Origin: Melieria omissa
Lineage: Eukaryota > Arthropoda > Insecta > Diptera > Ulidiidae
NCBI GenBank assembly: GCA_963971225.1
Contig: OZ020270.1
Location: 22,021,689 to 22,085,688 of the forward strand
Direction: 5' to 3'
DNA: 64,000 nt
Position numbers and translations under genes: made by a program. Under the pieces are notes generated by a model that saw nothing but the letters and a program-made list of their open reading frames with translations, did no database searches and was not told the origin of the DNA. Shown here one piece after another: positions 11,872-23,144 of this stretch (positions are counted from its first letter, which is position 1; each line of letters starts with the position of its first letter).

Positions 11872-12128
11872 AAGGCACATTTAATAAGGTAGTGGTGGCA
11901 ACACAGCTGCTTAAACTTTTTTCTTCTGATTTTCTTTTGATTTCTTCTGATTCTCTTTTGGCTTTTCGCGAATGGGCATCCTCATTGTCAAAAATTGGAA
12001 AAATTGTTTTTGTGTTGCTTGTCTTTTGATTTGATTTTGACAAGCAGGATGCCCAAAAGCACTAACAAAATACATGGGAATCGTAGTGCCATCACCTTAT
12101 TAATACACCTTGCGCCTAGGCTAATAGT

Positions 12129-12357
12129 GGCCTTTAGACGGTCGCACATGTCCGCAATCGTGTGCGGCGCGACGAGAAGAATGACCGTGTAAACGCAAGA
12201 AATTCGAGTCGTGGGACATGTGCGACGGTTTTCAAAATTTTTGTATTTCTCTGTCGGCGCGACGCACATGTGCGACCGTGTAAACGGCTGTGTGACACAC
12301 ATAGTGCATTTTTTCATTCGATTGGTGGACAGCGAGCAGTGGGGATGGCGTCGCAAA
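12129..12357. repeat. Harbinger-like element X, truncated copy
   Basis: Starts GGCCTTTAGACGGTCGCACA, as does the copy at 18252, and ends abruptly at the hAT element. It carries the start of the same MADF-like text (ATGGCGTCGCAAA). Confidence 0.55.
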
Positions 12358-12722
12358 TAGGGATGGCAGAAAACAAAATTTAATCGATTAATTAATCATA
12401 TGATTAATCATAAGACAAAAAAAATAATTGCAATTAATTGCAATTAATGTAAAATAATCGATTAATAATGCTTATTTTTGAAAAATGTGGAATTGAGCTT
12501 TAATAAAATAAACCAAGTGTTGTTGGAGTAAATAAAAATTATTTATTGTTCAACCAAGTTTGCAGAAACAATAATTTTGATAATCGTTTTGTTGTTAACC
12601 CATTGCTGCCTAATGGTAAAATTTTACCCATGAAAACTGACTTTTTAAAAAAATCACAGAAAAGTTCGTGGCAGAGATATCTCAAAATCATTGATAGGGA
12701 TGGTTGGGGTAAAGATGGAACC

Positions 12723-13656
12723 ATGATACAAAAATAGAAGGTAGAGCCGTTGCTTCTTCTCAGCCGCCATGTTGCACATCTGACACTAAAGGTTTTTTTG
12801 ACGTTCTTCTTTGAAAATGTGCTACCGTACTGTTGTTAGAAAATCCCTTGAACATTTTCATACGTCAACAAAATTGAAATGTATTTTGTTTAGGTTTTTG
12901 GGTTTAGATTCTCAAAATGTGAATATGTATTAGTTCCGTATGTATATTTTCCGCAATGAACTCATCATACTTATAGTTTTGGTGTTTGATGTTTTAGGCT
13001 TGAATCAACCGTTGACGAATGAATAAAAATTGTTCAATTACGATCAATCTCACTGAAATACAAAACATAGTTCAATTCGATATTTCAAAGTACTAGAAAA
13101 CAAAGTGTTTTTGTAATTTGTCGTCGTGCCTAGTTGCCTATTTCTCACATTTTGCTTGGTGGGTTCCGAAGCCAACTTCGGAATTCCTGCAAATTTTAAA
13201 TACCATTTTCACCAACATTAACGGTGAAAGTTTGGTGGAAACACCAAACTACATGGAACAGTTATTAACTAACAGTCAAAATTACACGGTTTTAGAGCAA
13301 CGTGTTGCGAAACGTTTCTTTTTAGGCCGAAAATTTTTTAGGATACGGTTTTTAAACAGCAATTTGAAAAAAAATGAATATTAGTAAGAAATTAAAAAAA
13401 ACAATTACATAATAATTTACCTTTGTATTATTTATTGCGTTGTTGCTTATCTAACAGTCAATAATACTACTAAAAAAAAAAACAAATTTATTTTAAAAAA
13501 GATCTAAAAATCCTTAGAACCTTAAATAGCCCTAATTTTGTATTACAACGAAGTGGCATCACGACCCAAGCTTTTGGACAAATACGAGAAACGTCAATAA
13601 GCACGTTTAGTGTCAAAACAAATTACAGCGGTTCTACCTTCTATATTTGTATCATG
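12723..13656. mobile_element. hAT-type MITE (CATGATACAA ends), copy 2
   Basis: Same ends as the copy at 6629, with an exact 8-bp duplication GATGGAAC (12715-12722, 13657-13664). Longer internal AT-rich part than copy 1. Confidence 0.8.
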
Positions 13657-13978
13657 GATGGAACTACCTTAGTCTAGTGGAGGTCACCCTAAAATTCCGC
13701 CATCTAGCTAGAGTTACCGGACTCCATAAATTGCGAATTTTCCGGAGGTGGAAAATGTGGCGAAACGTAGTAGCCCTAGAACCTCCCAAAAATCTGCCTC
13801 CTAATTCACCTGTAACCAATACTTCTTTTGTTCACGTGTTTAGCTGATCACTTTAAAAAGTATGTTGCCTAATGGGTACAAAATACCCCATGAATATCTC
13901 AGCAACGTGCAGAGATAGAAAGCTGAACTTTTGTTTCTAATCATTTTGGGTCAATTCCAGGTCGTATATGAAATTTTA

Positions 13979-14218
13979 TCAAAATCGTATGGGCAGAACT
14001 GATACCCGGAAGCAATGGGTTAAACGGTTGCGTTTTTCTTTAGCGGTTGTACCAGCTTTTGAAAAGAGGTGCTCTGCTGGAACTGAAGTACCAACTAAAT
14101 GGCAATATTTTTTTGAAAGCGTGTAAAGTTTTGGGTATACTGTTTTAATTTCGTCCCAAGCATCAATAATGTTTCGGTTTAATTCTAAGACCTGACAATT
14201 TGTGAGGTGAGCACAATC
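13979..14218 (-). pseudogene. hAT transposase C-terminal fragment
   Basis: Encodes NCQVLELNRNIIDAWDEIK, YPKLYTLSKKYCHLVGTSV and PAEHLFSKAGTTAKEKRNRL, the hAT dimerisation domain. Separated from its upstream half at 17907 by the inserted element. Confidence 0.75.
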
Positions 14219-14426
14219 AAGGTTGATAGAAAACAAGGTTACGACATCAATGACAGGAAAATGTAAGTTTTAACCAATTTAAGTTCGTACTACGAATTGT
14301 TTCAAACTGTCAAGGAACAGTGGGAAGAGTACGACCTTTTACAAAATTAATGTTTCCAAAAAAAGAGTATATGAAGTGCATATGAAGTTATTTATTTCGT
14401 TTCATTGTAATTAATATAATATATAC

Positions 14427-15466
14427 TAGCTGACCCCGCGAACTTTGTCTCGCACAGCATTTGTTATTTTTTTTATAATGAAATACGCGAGATGGCAAAT
14501 CTATGGAGATGCAAATTGACGAAGAAAATTAACTGAAGTAAAAGGAGGAGCTATTGATTAACGTAATCGAGGCCCACAAATTAGCAATGTTGCTGCTAAG
14601 TTTCAGTAAAGAAATGGACTGCGCTTGAACCCGATTTAAATTATATGAGCGGTGCCATGCCGTCTTATTCAATACATGCCCCTTATTCAATGCCCTCTGT
14701 CGAAAGAGAACATGGTAGGTTCGTACTAAGTTTCATTGCTGAGCGGCTTATAGCAAAATATTTTGGTCACAAAAAAAGTGACACTGCCCTTGTCCAACGC
14801 CCATCAAATCTTATCAGTAGAATGACTCATCTATGGGCCGACGGGATACAAAATTTCAGTGTTGTAAAACTTACAATTTGGAAGATATTCCATTATTAAG
14901 ATCTGGCTCGTATGGGTGGTGCCACGCCCCCTAATCCAATACTTGCCCCATTCCCTCTGTCGAAATATATGAATAAATGGTAGGTTCGTACTAAGTTTCA
15001 TTGCTGAGCGACTTATAGTTCAGCAAAATATTTTGGTCACAAAAAAAGTGACACTCCCCTTGTCCAACGCCCATCAAATCTTATCAGTAGAATGACTCAT
15101 CCATGGGCCGACGGGATACAAAGTTTCAGTGTTGTAAAACTTACAATTTGGAAGATATTCCATTATTAAGATCTGGCTCGTATGGGTGGTGCCACGCCCC
15201 CTCATCCAATACTTGCCCCATTCCCTCTGTCGAAATATATGAATAAATGGTAGGTTCGTACTAAGTTTCATTGCTGAGCGACTTATAGTTCAGCAGAATA
15301 ATTGGGTCACAAAAATGTGCCACGCCCCTTAGGGGTATAAAAAATAGTTAGTAGCCGATTCTCAGACCTACTGAATATGCATGTAAAATTTCATAAAAAT
15401 CGGTCAAGCCGTTTCGGAGGAGTACGGTAACAAACACTGTGACACGAGAATTTTATATATAAGATA
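14427..15466. repeat. dispersed element with 270-bp tandem units (array 1)
   Basis: Starts CTAGCTGACCCCGCGAAC. Units at 14643, 14911 and 15181 (period 268-270), each with GGTGCCACGCCCCCT and a second GCCACGCCC half unit. Ends TTTTATATATAAGATATATA, as is common for a widespread insect repeat that starts CTAGCTGACC. Confidence 0.7.
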
Positions 15467-15588
15467 TATAATTTATAAATTGCTTAGAGCGATTTAGATA
15501 GAGGTTAGGCAGATTTGGCCTCTCTGTGTTACCAATGTAACACTTTGCTATATAATATAATTATATATATTTTATATAATATTGAAAA

Positions 15589-16960
15589 ACTAGCTGACCC
15601 GGCAAACTTCGTCTCGCCCAAACGGTCCGTTTGAGTGTGATGCCGTAACTCACATACAGCCACTTTCTTTTATATATATATAGATTTAAGTTATATGGGC
15701 GGTGCCAAGCCCCCTTGTTCAATACCCGCCCCGCACCATCCCGTCTGTCGGAAGGGAAAATGGTAGGTTCGTACTTAGTTTCATTGCTGTGCCACTTAAA
15801 GTTCAGCAAAATATTAGGATCACAAACAATGCGCCACGCCCCTTGTCTGACGCCCATCAAATCGTATCATTAGAATGACTCATGTATGAATCGTTACTGT
15901 GTACCAAGTGTCGTTTATGTGAATGCTATAGTTCAAAAGTAACACCAGAAATTAAAAAGATCCACGCCCCTTGTCCAACGCCCATTAAATTTTACCAGTC
16001 GAATGACACTCATAATGACTTACATAATGACACTGTTCCAAATTTCAATACTGAGCGACCTATAATTCTGAAGATATTTCTAGTCAAAAATTTGGGTTGT
16101 ATGGGCGGTGCCACGCCCCCTTGTCCGAAATAGACTTAATTCCCCCTGCCGAAGGACACGACTAAATAATAAGTTTATACCGAGTGTCGTTGATGTGAAT
16201 GATATAGTTCAAAAGCTACACCGGAATTTAAAAAGTGCCACGCCCCTTTCCAACGCCCATTAAATTTTATTTGTGGAACGACACGTTTACGCCATGACAC
16301 TGTACAAAATTTCAATGCTGAGGGACTTATAATTCCGAAGCTATTCCATATTAAAACATTTAGTTGTATTGACGGTGCCACGCCCCCTTCTCCAAAATCC
16401 ACCTTATTCCCCCTGCCGAAGGACACGACCAAATCCTTAGTTTATACTGAGTGTCGTTGATGTGAATGCTATAGTTCAAAAGTTACACTTGGATTTAAAA
16501 AGTGCCACGCCCCTTATCCAACGCCCACTAAATTTTACCGGTGGAATGTTACGCTTACGGCATGACACTGTACCAAATTTCAATGCTGAGCAACTTATAA
16601 TTTCGGAGCTATTCCATATTAAAGAATTGAGTTGTATGAACGGTGCCACTCCCCTTGTCCAACGCCCATTAAATTTTGCCGATGAAACGACACGCCTACA
16701 CCATGACACTGTACTTAATTTCAATTCTGTTCGACTTTTAATTCCGAAGATATACCATATTCGAAATTTAGGTTGTATTGGAGGTGCCACGCCCACCTGC
16801 CATACAAACATGTAATATCGCTATAAACCACCGCATTGACATCTTCTATCACACACAAAAAAAAAAATTTCCGAAAGAATGAGCCGTTTGCGCAAACACT
16901 GGCTAGACACAAAATGTTAAGTTTTTTTATATATAAGACTACAAAATGTCTTTATAAACA
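15589..16960. repeat. dispersed element with degenerate tandem units (array 2)
   Basis: Starts CTAGCTGACCCGGCAAACTT. More diverged units begin near 15690, 16087, 16370, 16633 and 16776, each with a GGTGCCACGCCCC core. Short open frames here on both strands are by-products of the repeat. Confidence 0.65.
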
Positions 16961-17906
16961 ATGTTTACCTCTAAATTTATCAGTGTTTCTCTACAATATT
17001 ATGCATGTATTATACATATAAACCTTCCTCTTGAATCACTCTATCCATTAAAAAAAAACGTAGTTTTTGCGTAGTGCGTGCGTAGTTTTAAAGATTCAAG
17101 CATACATAGGGACAGACAGCGACAGCGACTTTGCTTTATACTATGTAGTGATACTATTTTTCAATATTTTATATCAATTCATATTTTAATTGTTTCATCA
17201 ATATTATTTTTAAAATTAAAAACGATCAGGTTCTGTATATGATTCCCATTTTAATCTGAAGGAAATCAGTCCTCCTCATAAAATTCTTGATGAGGAGGAC
17301 AAATCCCAAAATTTGTAAAAATCGTAATAAATATTAACAACGCAACATACGGCACAACAATCACGAATATTTCAATTTTGTATTATTTTGCCGACATTGG
17401 CCCGCTGCACACTTCATTGTTTACGTTTTGTTTTTTATCAAAAACTCATTACAATTGTTACAAACTGTTTTTCACGGAAACGTTAACTTTTGTATTTTGT
17501 ATTATTCCAAAGATTCCACACCGTTTTGGTCAAATTGTCGCGTTAAATAGTAACAAAATTCAACAAATGCCATTGGCCAATCAAATTTTTCATAACGAAT
17601 GAAAATAATTTAAGGTACCCAATCGACATAGGATTCAAATTTTATTTTTATTTTTTCTTTTCAAGATGCGGAAAAATACAAGGAGAAGCAAGATTTTGTT
17701 TTAGCAAAATTCTGCACATGTCATTGCAGAATTGGTAGAACATGATTAAACTGTAAACAAATATGTGCATAAACGTGTTTTTAGTCTTAAAAAAAAATAT
17801 ACGTACGAATAATAAAAATAAAATATTACACTCTGAAATGGTCACCTTATAAATTTTCACCAGTGACGTCATCAGCCGGATGTCGTAATCTTTATTTTAT
17901 CATTCT

Positions 17907-18151
17907 TGAGCACAATCGTCATTCTTCCCCCTTCTTTTGTGCACTAGAGTTTCATGAGGAGCCCAAAGATCAAACTCATTCTCTAACGATTCCACTAACG
18001 ATTCGCTACCCGTTTCTATGGCATCATCTGCAACTGTTATTTCAGTACGTAAAAACTTGATAACTGAGGCCAGTGCTAATGGATCTTTAAAATGAAAGTT
18101 TTTGAATCTTGGGTCGAGTAATGTAGCAAAACGGAATATTCGATGGAGCAA
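17907..18151 (-). pseudogene. hAT transposase middle fragment
   Basis: Encodes LLDPRFKNFHFKDPLALASV and SLVESLENEFDLWAPHETL, equal to the first half of the frame at 20044. Breaks at NDDCAQ where the 3.7 kb element is inserted. Confidence 0.75.
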
Positions 18152-18251
18152 TATTAATTGCGAATTATATTCAAAAATTTAGTTTGCGATTATTTTGCTA
18201 TTAATCGATTAATACTCGATTAATCATAAGCGCATACCATGTTGCTTCAGC

Positions 18252-18906
18252 GGCCTTTAGACGGTCGCACATGTCCGCAATCATGTGCGGCGCGACGAGA
18301 AGAATGACCGTGTAAACGCAAAAAATTCGTGTCGTCGGACATGTGCGACGGTTTTCAAAATTTTTTGATTTCTCTGTCGGCGCGACGCACATGTGCGACC
18401 GTGTAAACGGCTGTGTGACACACATAGTGCATTTTTTCATTCGATCGGTGGACAGCGAGCAGCAATGATGTTATCATTGGCGAGCAGTGAGGATGGCGTC
18501 GCAAAAAAATGAAATATTATGGAAGGAGTTCTTTGATGTGTATAGACACAATCCCGAACTGTGAAAAGTAAAAGGTGAAGAATATAAAAATAAAAATTAA
18601 AAGAAACGCAGCATAGAGGTGCTTTTATGCAAATTTAAAGAAATTGATGCGAAAGCGCATACCATGTTGCTTCGTTGGCAGCAGCGAGACAACTGAAGTG
18701 TGCGCACATGTGTGACCGTGTAAACGCTCATCGTACATTTCCCCCATCGCACATGATTGCAAACATGTGCGACCGTCTAAAGGCCGCTTTCGTTGGCAGC
18801 AGCGAGACAACTGAAGTGTGCGCACATGTTTGACCGTGTAAACGCTCATCGTACATTTCCCCCATCGCACATGATTGCAAACATGTGCGACCGTCTAAAG
18901 GCCGCT
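18252..18906. mobile_element. Harbinger-like element X with MADF relic and duplicated end
   Basis: Left end GGCCTTTAGACGGTCGCACA; right end the inverse at 18785 and again at 18903. ATG at 18494 opens a MADF-like text (EILWKEFFDVYRHNPEL) with early stops. The last 118 bp (18673-18790) is duplicated in tandem with about one difference. Confidence 0.65.
18673..18906. repeat. 118-bp tandem duplication
   Basis: CGTTGGCAGCAGCGAGACAA begins both units (18673, 18791); nearly identical, so recent. Confidence 0.85.
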
Positions 18907-18959
18907 AATCGCTGCCTGAGCCGTCATTTCATCCCTTTGCGTGTGCATACAAAAAAGTT

Positions 18960-19860
18960 TGGCGTCTTCGCTGCGCTTAAGTGTGAGTGCGCGTGTTGGA
19001 ACCGAACTAAACTCGCCAGTCAACTTTGTCCGCAACAAAGCAATTTTTTGTTTTCGGCAGTTAAGAAATAATTAACTTGACAGTTAAGAATCTTAACTTA
19101 ACAGTTAAGAAATAATTATTCTTGCTCAATAATAGTTGCAAATTAAATGGAAATAAGTGCGCGTGCGGCGCCAAATACCGCGAACGTTGTAGTTAAGTGT
19201 GCTCCAGCGTTTTGCATATTTCGGTGTCCAAGTGGAGAAGTGTTTCGCAGTTATTGAATGGGAAAGGGGAAGAGAGGGTACTGGAAAGGGAACGCAGGCT
19301 GGCCAGCAGCGCCAACAGTGTAATTACAGCACGGCAAAAAAGTAAAAAGAAGCGAGAAGAAACACAAAACGAAACTTAAAAAAAAAAACGCAACGAGAAA
19401 AAGATGTGTGTATATGGCGAAAATTCTCAACGAAGAAATGCGAATCGATTACAACTAGAACTTTTCAGTTTCACATTGTATGATGACTAGAAGGTAAAGT
19501 GAAGCTAACAGACAATAATTGCACTAAAGTTTAGCACAACCATTAATAACGCAAAATTGCAAGCGTATAAACTTAAAGACGCTTAGAAAAAGTTAATGGT
19601 AGCACAATTTGTAATGTGAGCTGTGACGAGTTGACTCGACGAAGAGCGGCTAAAGTGGTGCGCGAGGGTTTGGGACCGTAGCATGCAAGCAGCTGAATCG
19701 CAATTAACTCGCACAACCTATAAGCCGTCATATAGTCAGAGTTGGAACAAGGGATTGAACAAACTAATCTACATGGACAATGGTGCAGGGTGTCAATGGA
19801 TCATAATGGAGCCGCGATGCAATGCAATGTTAGGACAAGTCAGTGCAGTCGGAACACAAC
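18960..19860 (+). promoter_or_regulatory. candidate Eph 5' untranslated exon / promoter block
   Basis: A stretch without repeat copies elsewhere in the window, of higher complexity and GC than its surroundings, starting about 3.4 kb upstream of the first Eph coding exon. It is cut off abruptly by a hAT copy at 19861. Several short ORFs lie in it (for example 19683 onward) but none shows a domain. By position it could be a 5' UTR exon or promoter of Eph, or an unrelated exon. I saw no clear TATA or initiator pair. Confidence 0.3.
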
Positions 19861-21191
19861 TAGGGATGGCAGCGATTAATCATTTGATTAAAATAATCGA
19901 TTATTTTTGTACAATTTTCGATTTAATTGTATCGGAACACTCAATTTGATTAATCGAGTATTAATCGATTAATAGCAAAATAATCGCAAACTACATTTTT
20001 GAATATAATTCGCAATTAATATTACTCCATCGAATATTCCTTTTTGCTAGCTTCATCAACATTACTCGACCCAAGATTCAAAAACTTTCATTTTAAAGAT
20101 CCATTAGCACTGGCCTCAGTTATCAAGTTTTTACGTACTGAAATAACAGTTGCAGATAATTCCATAGAAACGGGTAGCGAATCGTTAGTGGAATCGTTAG
20201 AGAATGAGTTTGATCTTTGGGCTCCACATAAAACTCTAGTGCACAAAAGAAGGAGGAAGAATGACGATTGTGCTCAACCACAAGATGAGATTAGTTTTTA
20301 TTTAAATTGTCAAGTCTTAGAATTAAACCGAAACATTATTGATGCTTGGGACGAAATTAAAACAGTATACCCAAAACTTTACGCGCTTTCAAAAAAATAT
20401 TGCCATTTAGTTGGTACTTCAGTTCCAGCAGAGCACCTCTTTTCAAAAGCTGGTACAACCGCTACCGAAAAACGCAACCGTTTAACCCATTGCTGCCGGG
20501 TACCAGTTCTGCCCATACGATTTTGATAAAATTTCATATACGACCTGGAATTGACCCAAAATGATTAGAAACAAGTTCAGCTTTCTATCTCTGCACGTTG
20601 CAGAAATATTCATGGGGTATTTTGTACCCATAAGGCAACAATGGTAGCTATTTTTCATACTTTTTAAAGTGATCAGCTAAACACGTGAACAAAAGAAGTA
20701 TTGTTTACAGGTGAGTTAGAAAGCAGATTTTTGTGAGGTTCTAGGGCCACTACGTTTCACCACAGTTTCCACCTCCGGAAAATTCACAATTCTTGGAGTC
20801 TGGTAACTCTATCTAGATGGCGGAATTTTATGGTGACCTCTACTAAGGTAGTTCCATTTTTACCCCAACCATCCCTTTCAATGATTTTGAGATATCTCTA
20901 CCACGAACTTTTCTGTGATTTTTTTTAGAAGTCAATTTTCATGGGTAAAATTTTACCCATTGAGCAGCAATGGGTTAACAACAAAACGATTATCAAAATG
21001 ATTGTTTCTGCAAACTTGGTTGAACAATAAATAATTTTTATTTACTCCAACAACACTTGTTTTATTTTTCAAAAATAAGCATTATTAATCTATTATTTTA
21101 CATGAATTGCAATTAATTGCAATTATTTTTTTTTGTCTTATGATTAATCATATGATTAATTAATCGATTAAATTTTTTTCTGCCATCCCTA
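19861..21191 (+). mobile_element. hAT element, forward copy, internally deleted
   Basis: Ends TAGGGATGGCAG and inverted CTGCCATCCCTA, with ATTAATCGATTAAT-rich subterminal DNA. It keeps only the C-terminal third of the transposase. The flanks AACACAAC and AATTTAAC agree at 5 of 8 positions, so any 8-bp duplication is decayed. Inserted about 1.1 kb upstream of Eph exon 1. Confidence 0.75.
20044..20526 (+). pseudogene. hAT transposase C-terminal part
   Basis: 160-codon frame with SSTLLDPRFKNFHF, FDLWAPHKTLVHKRR, then the dimerisation domain (YPKLYALSKKYCHLVGTSV, PAEHLFSKAGTTATEKRNRL). The DDE catalytic region and BED finger are missing, so it cannot catalyse transposition. Confidence 0.8.
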
Positions 21192-22324
21192 AATTTAACG
21201 CAGCGCTAGGGATGTTCAAACTTGAGGCTGTTTAAATGTGTCTGCGGTCAGTAGTCGAAGTCTATCAATGTTAAAAGTTATCGAGTTAGGGGTGTAGCTT
21301 TTGCTTTAAAACGTGTTTCACAGATTTTGGGTTACCGATGTTATGAAAGTGTTGTCAAAATCTAGGTATGCTTGCTCTCACAACATAGCTAAGTCCACCC
21401 GAAATGTTCCCAGGCCCCATTTTTAGCGCGTTTATATGTATACTTACGTCGGGAGTAAACTGCAGGTGGAGTACTGTTTACAGTGTAATGCCGTTTCGAG
21501 CGATGTTGCTTGCTAACTTAACCTGCTTGACCCTTGAACGTCCACTTTCTATTGACTAAGAGATATTTCGAATTTTTGTAATAGATTTCAAATAACGAAT
21601 TAACCATCAAATGAAATTAATTTGGCTTTTGTTTGGTGAATTTCTTGCTTTATTTTTGGGTTACTTTAACCGTTCGCTGCATGACGTTGCATACATGCAG
21701 TTTTAATTTCTCGTAGATCTGAGAACTGAGATCAGCATTTTAAAGTCGTTCGTTCTTCAGTTGTGTCTTTAATGTGAAAATATTTTATTTCTAACGGAGT
21801 TTCGCGAATAACGGTATGCAAAAAAGTCGAACAATTACCACGTGTTTTGATTAGTAAAATAATTTTGTTAATTGATGGTATTCGACAATTAATTAATTTT
21901 TACCATCAAAACTTAGCAAGGAAAAAAATGATGTAGCAAAAAATTGTTATCTCTTTCGAAATTAAATCAAACAACGATTAAATAAAGTTACTCTGGCTTT
22001 GGGCAATTTTTCGATGTTCAAAGACTCTGCGTTTTATGTGGTTTGAGTCAGTTTCAGCATAATGTTTTGCAGTAAATCACACTTAACTGTCTAGGTTACC
22101 TTTGGGTCCCAGATAGTTTAGATGAGCCTGAAATCTTTGTCTGTGTGTTTTTGGTAGCTACAATCACCCACTAACCACACACTTAAACCTCAGATCACAC
22201 TGTTTATACTTTCACCACGCGAATTTAGTATGATTAGTTTCTGGCAAGCCGTTGTCCCAACTCACTCAATTTGTGTCTATTTGCACCGTACTGTACTGCC
22301 CATAGCCGTTTTCGTCGTTCGCCA
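21192..22324. other. region just upstream of Eph coding exon 1
   Basis: No gene or recognisable TE. The open frame of exon 1 extends back past 22271 without an ATG, so the coding exon or its 5' UTR probably begins within 22.1-22.3 kb. A transcription start may lie here. Confidence 0.3.
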
Positions 22325-23144
22325 ATGGATTGGGTAGAAATGTTAGGAGTGCATTTCAATTCAACATGTATTACGCTGAATTGTAACGACAAACGTAATA
22401 CTGCCGATCACATAAAGGCGTCGCAGGCTTCCGCAATAGCGAAAACATTGCGAACAACAACCAGAGAAGCAACAAACTCATCTACCTACTCAATGCAATA
22501 CAGTGAAAATAATATAAATAAAAATTCTAAAATAAGCAATAAGCAGCCCTCACCAATAACTCATCGTCAAACTTACAAGTTACGAAGGCGGCTGTTGGCA
22601 ACGAATGTGTACAGTTTTAAAGACACCATAGTAACCGAAAGCTCTTTGCATCCCAATGCTTCCAATACAACAACAACATTTTCTACTTCCAATGCAATAG
22701 CGATAACATTGCCTTCAACAACGAGGGCAACCCATCAATCATCAGCGACGAGACTGGCATCAGCGCCTCATTCAACGTCATCTTCAACGACATCAACAAT
22801 AACAACACAAGGAACATTAACTGTGCCAGGCTCATTGTCGCTATTGTCGCCAATGTCAACCTTTACAACCACAACAGCATCCCCAACAATTTTCAAACAA
22901 TCCGGCCACCATTTGTTTACAATTTCAACACAAAAGGCAAAAGCAAGCACACGTGACATACTGTGTACAACCGCAGTACCATCGCGATTTCGCATTACGG
23001 CAATAACTGTGCGACCACGTTCTGCCGCATTACAATCACCCGAAGTACTTTTCGACACTATGCATCAAAGATGTCGAAAATTTATCTATGCCATCGTTTT
23101 ATTAATGTTTACTTTTCATTTTGGTACAACATTGGCCGATCAAG
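22325..23144 (+). CDS. Eph: Eph coding exon 1: Ser/Thr-rich leader and signal peptide
   Basis: The exon ends CAAG|GTAAAT. The last 28 codons, from the ATG at 23060, encode a basic start (MHQRCRKF), a hydrophobic core ([11 protein letters not shown]) and a likely cleavage region before LADQ, which is a standard signal peptide. Upstream the frame stays open to before 22271 and encodes about 245 Ser/Thr/Asn-rich residues with no recognisable domain. Whether that part is translated is uncertain: the first in-frame ATG is 22325 and the signal peptide would then be internal. Confidence 0.8.

Larger units (their letters stand above)
14219..17906. mobile_element. Mutator-like element (11-bp target duplication)
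   Basis: Flanked by TGAGCACAATC on both sides (14208-14218, 17907-17917), exactly where the hAT transposase text is split. Ends are imperfect inverted repeats of about 28 bp sharing TTACGACATC. 3,688 bp, mostly the GCCACGCCCC arrays. No transposase seen. A 9-11 bp duplication fits the Mutator superfamily. Confidence 0.55.
12358..18228 (-). mobile_element. hAT element, reverse copy, broken by nested insertions
   Basis: The end TAGGGATGGCAG at 12358 and AATCGATTAAT-rich subterminal DNA match the element at 19861-21191 in reverse. The transposase C-terminal text is in two blocks on the minus strand (18151-17907 and 14218-13979), separated by a 3.7 kb insertion. A hAT-type MITE at 12723-13656 interrupts the 3' part. 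The far end is truncated near 18228. Confidence 0.7.

Noticed and set aside
16175..16815. Several ORFs of 80-117 codons on both strands
   Set aside because: They lie in the GCCACGCCCC tandem arrays and repeat each other; no domain or codon signal.
22271..22324. Start of the Eph coding sequence at 22271
   Set aside because: The codon there is TTG; the first in-frame ATG is 22325, and the best signal peptide starts at 23060.
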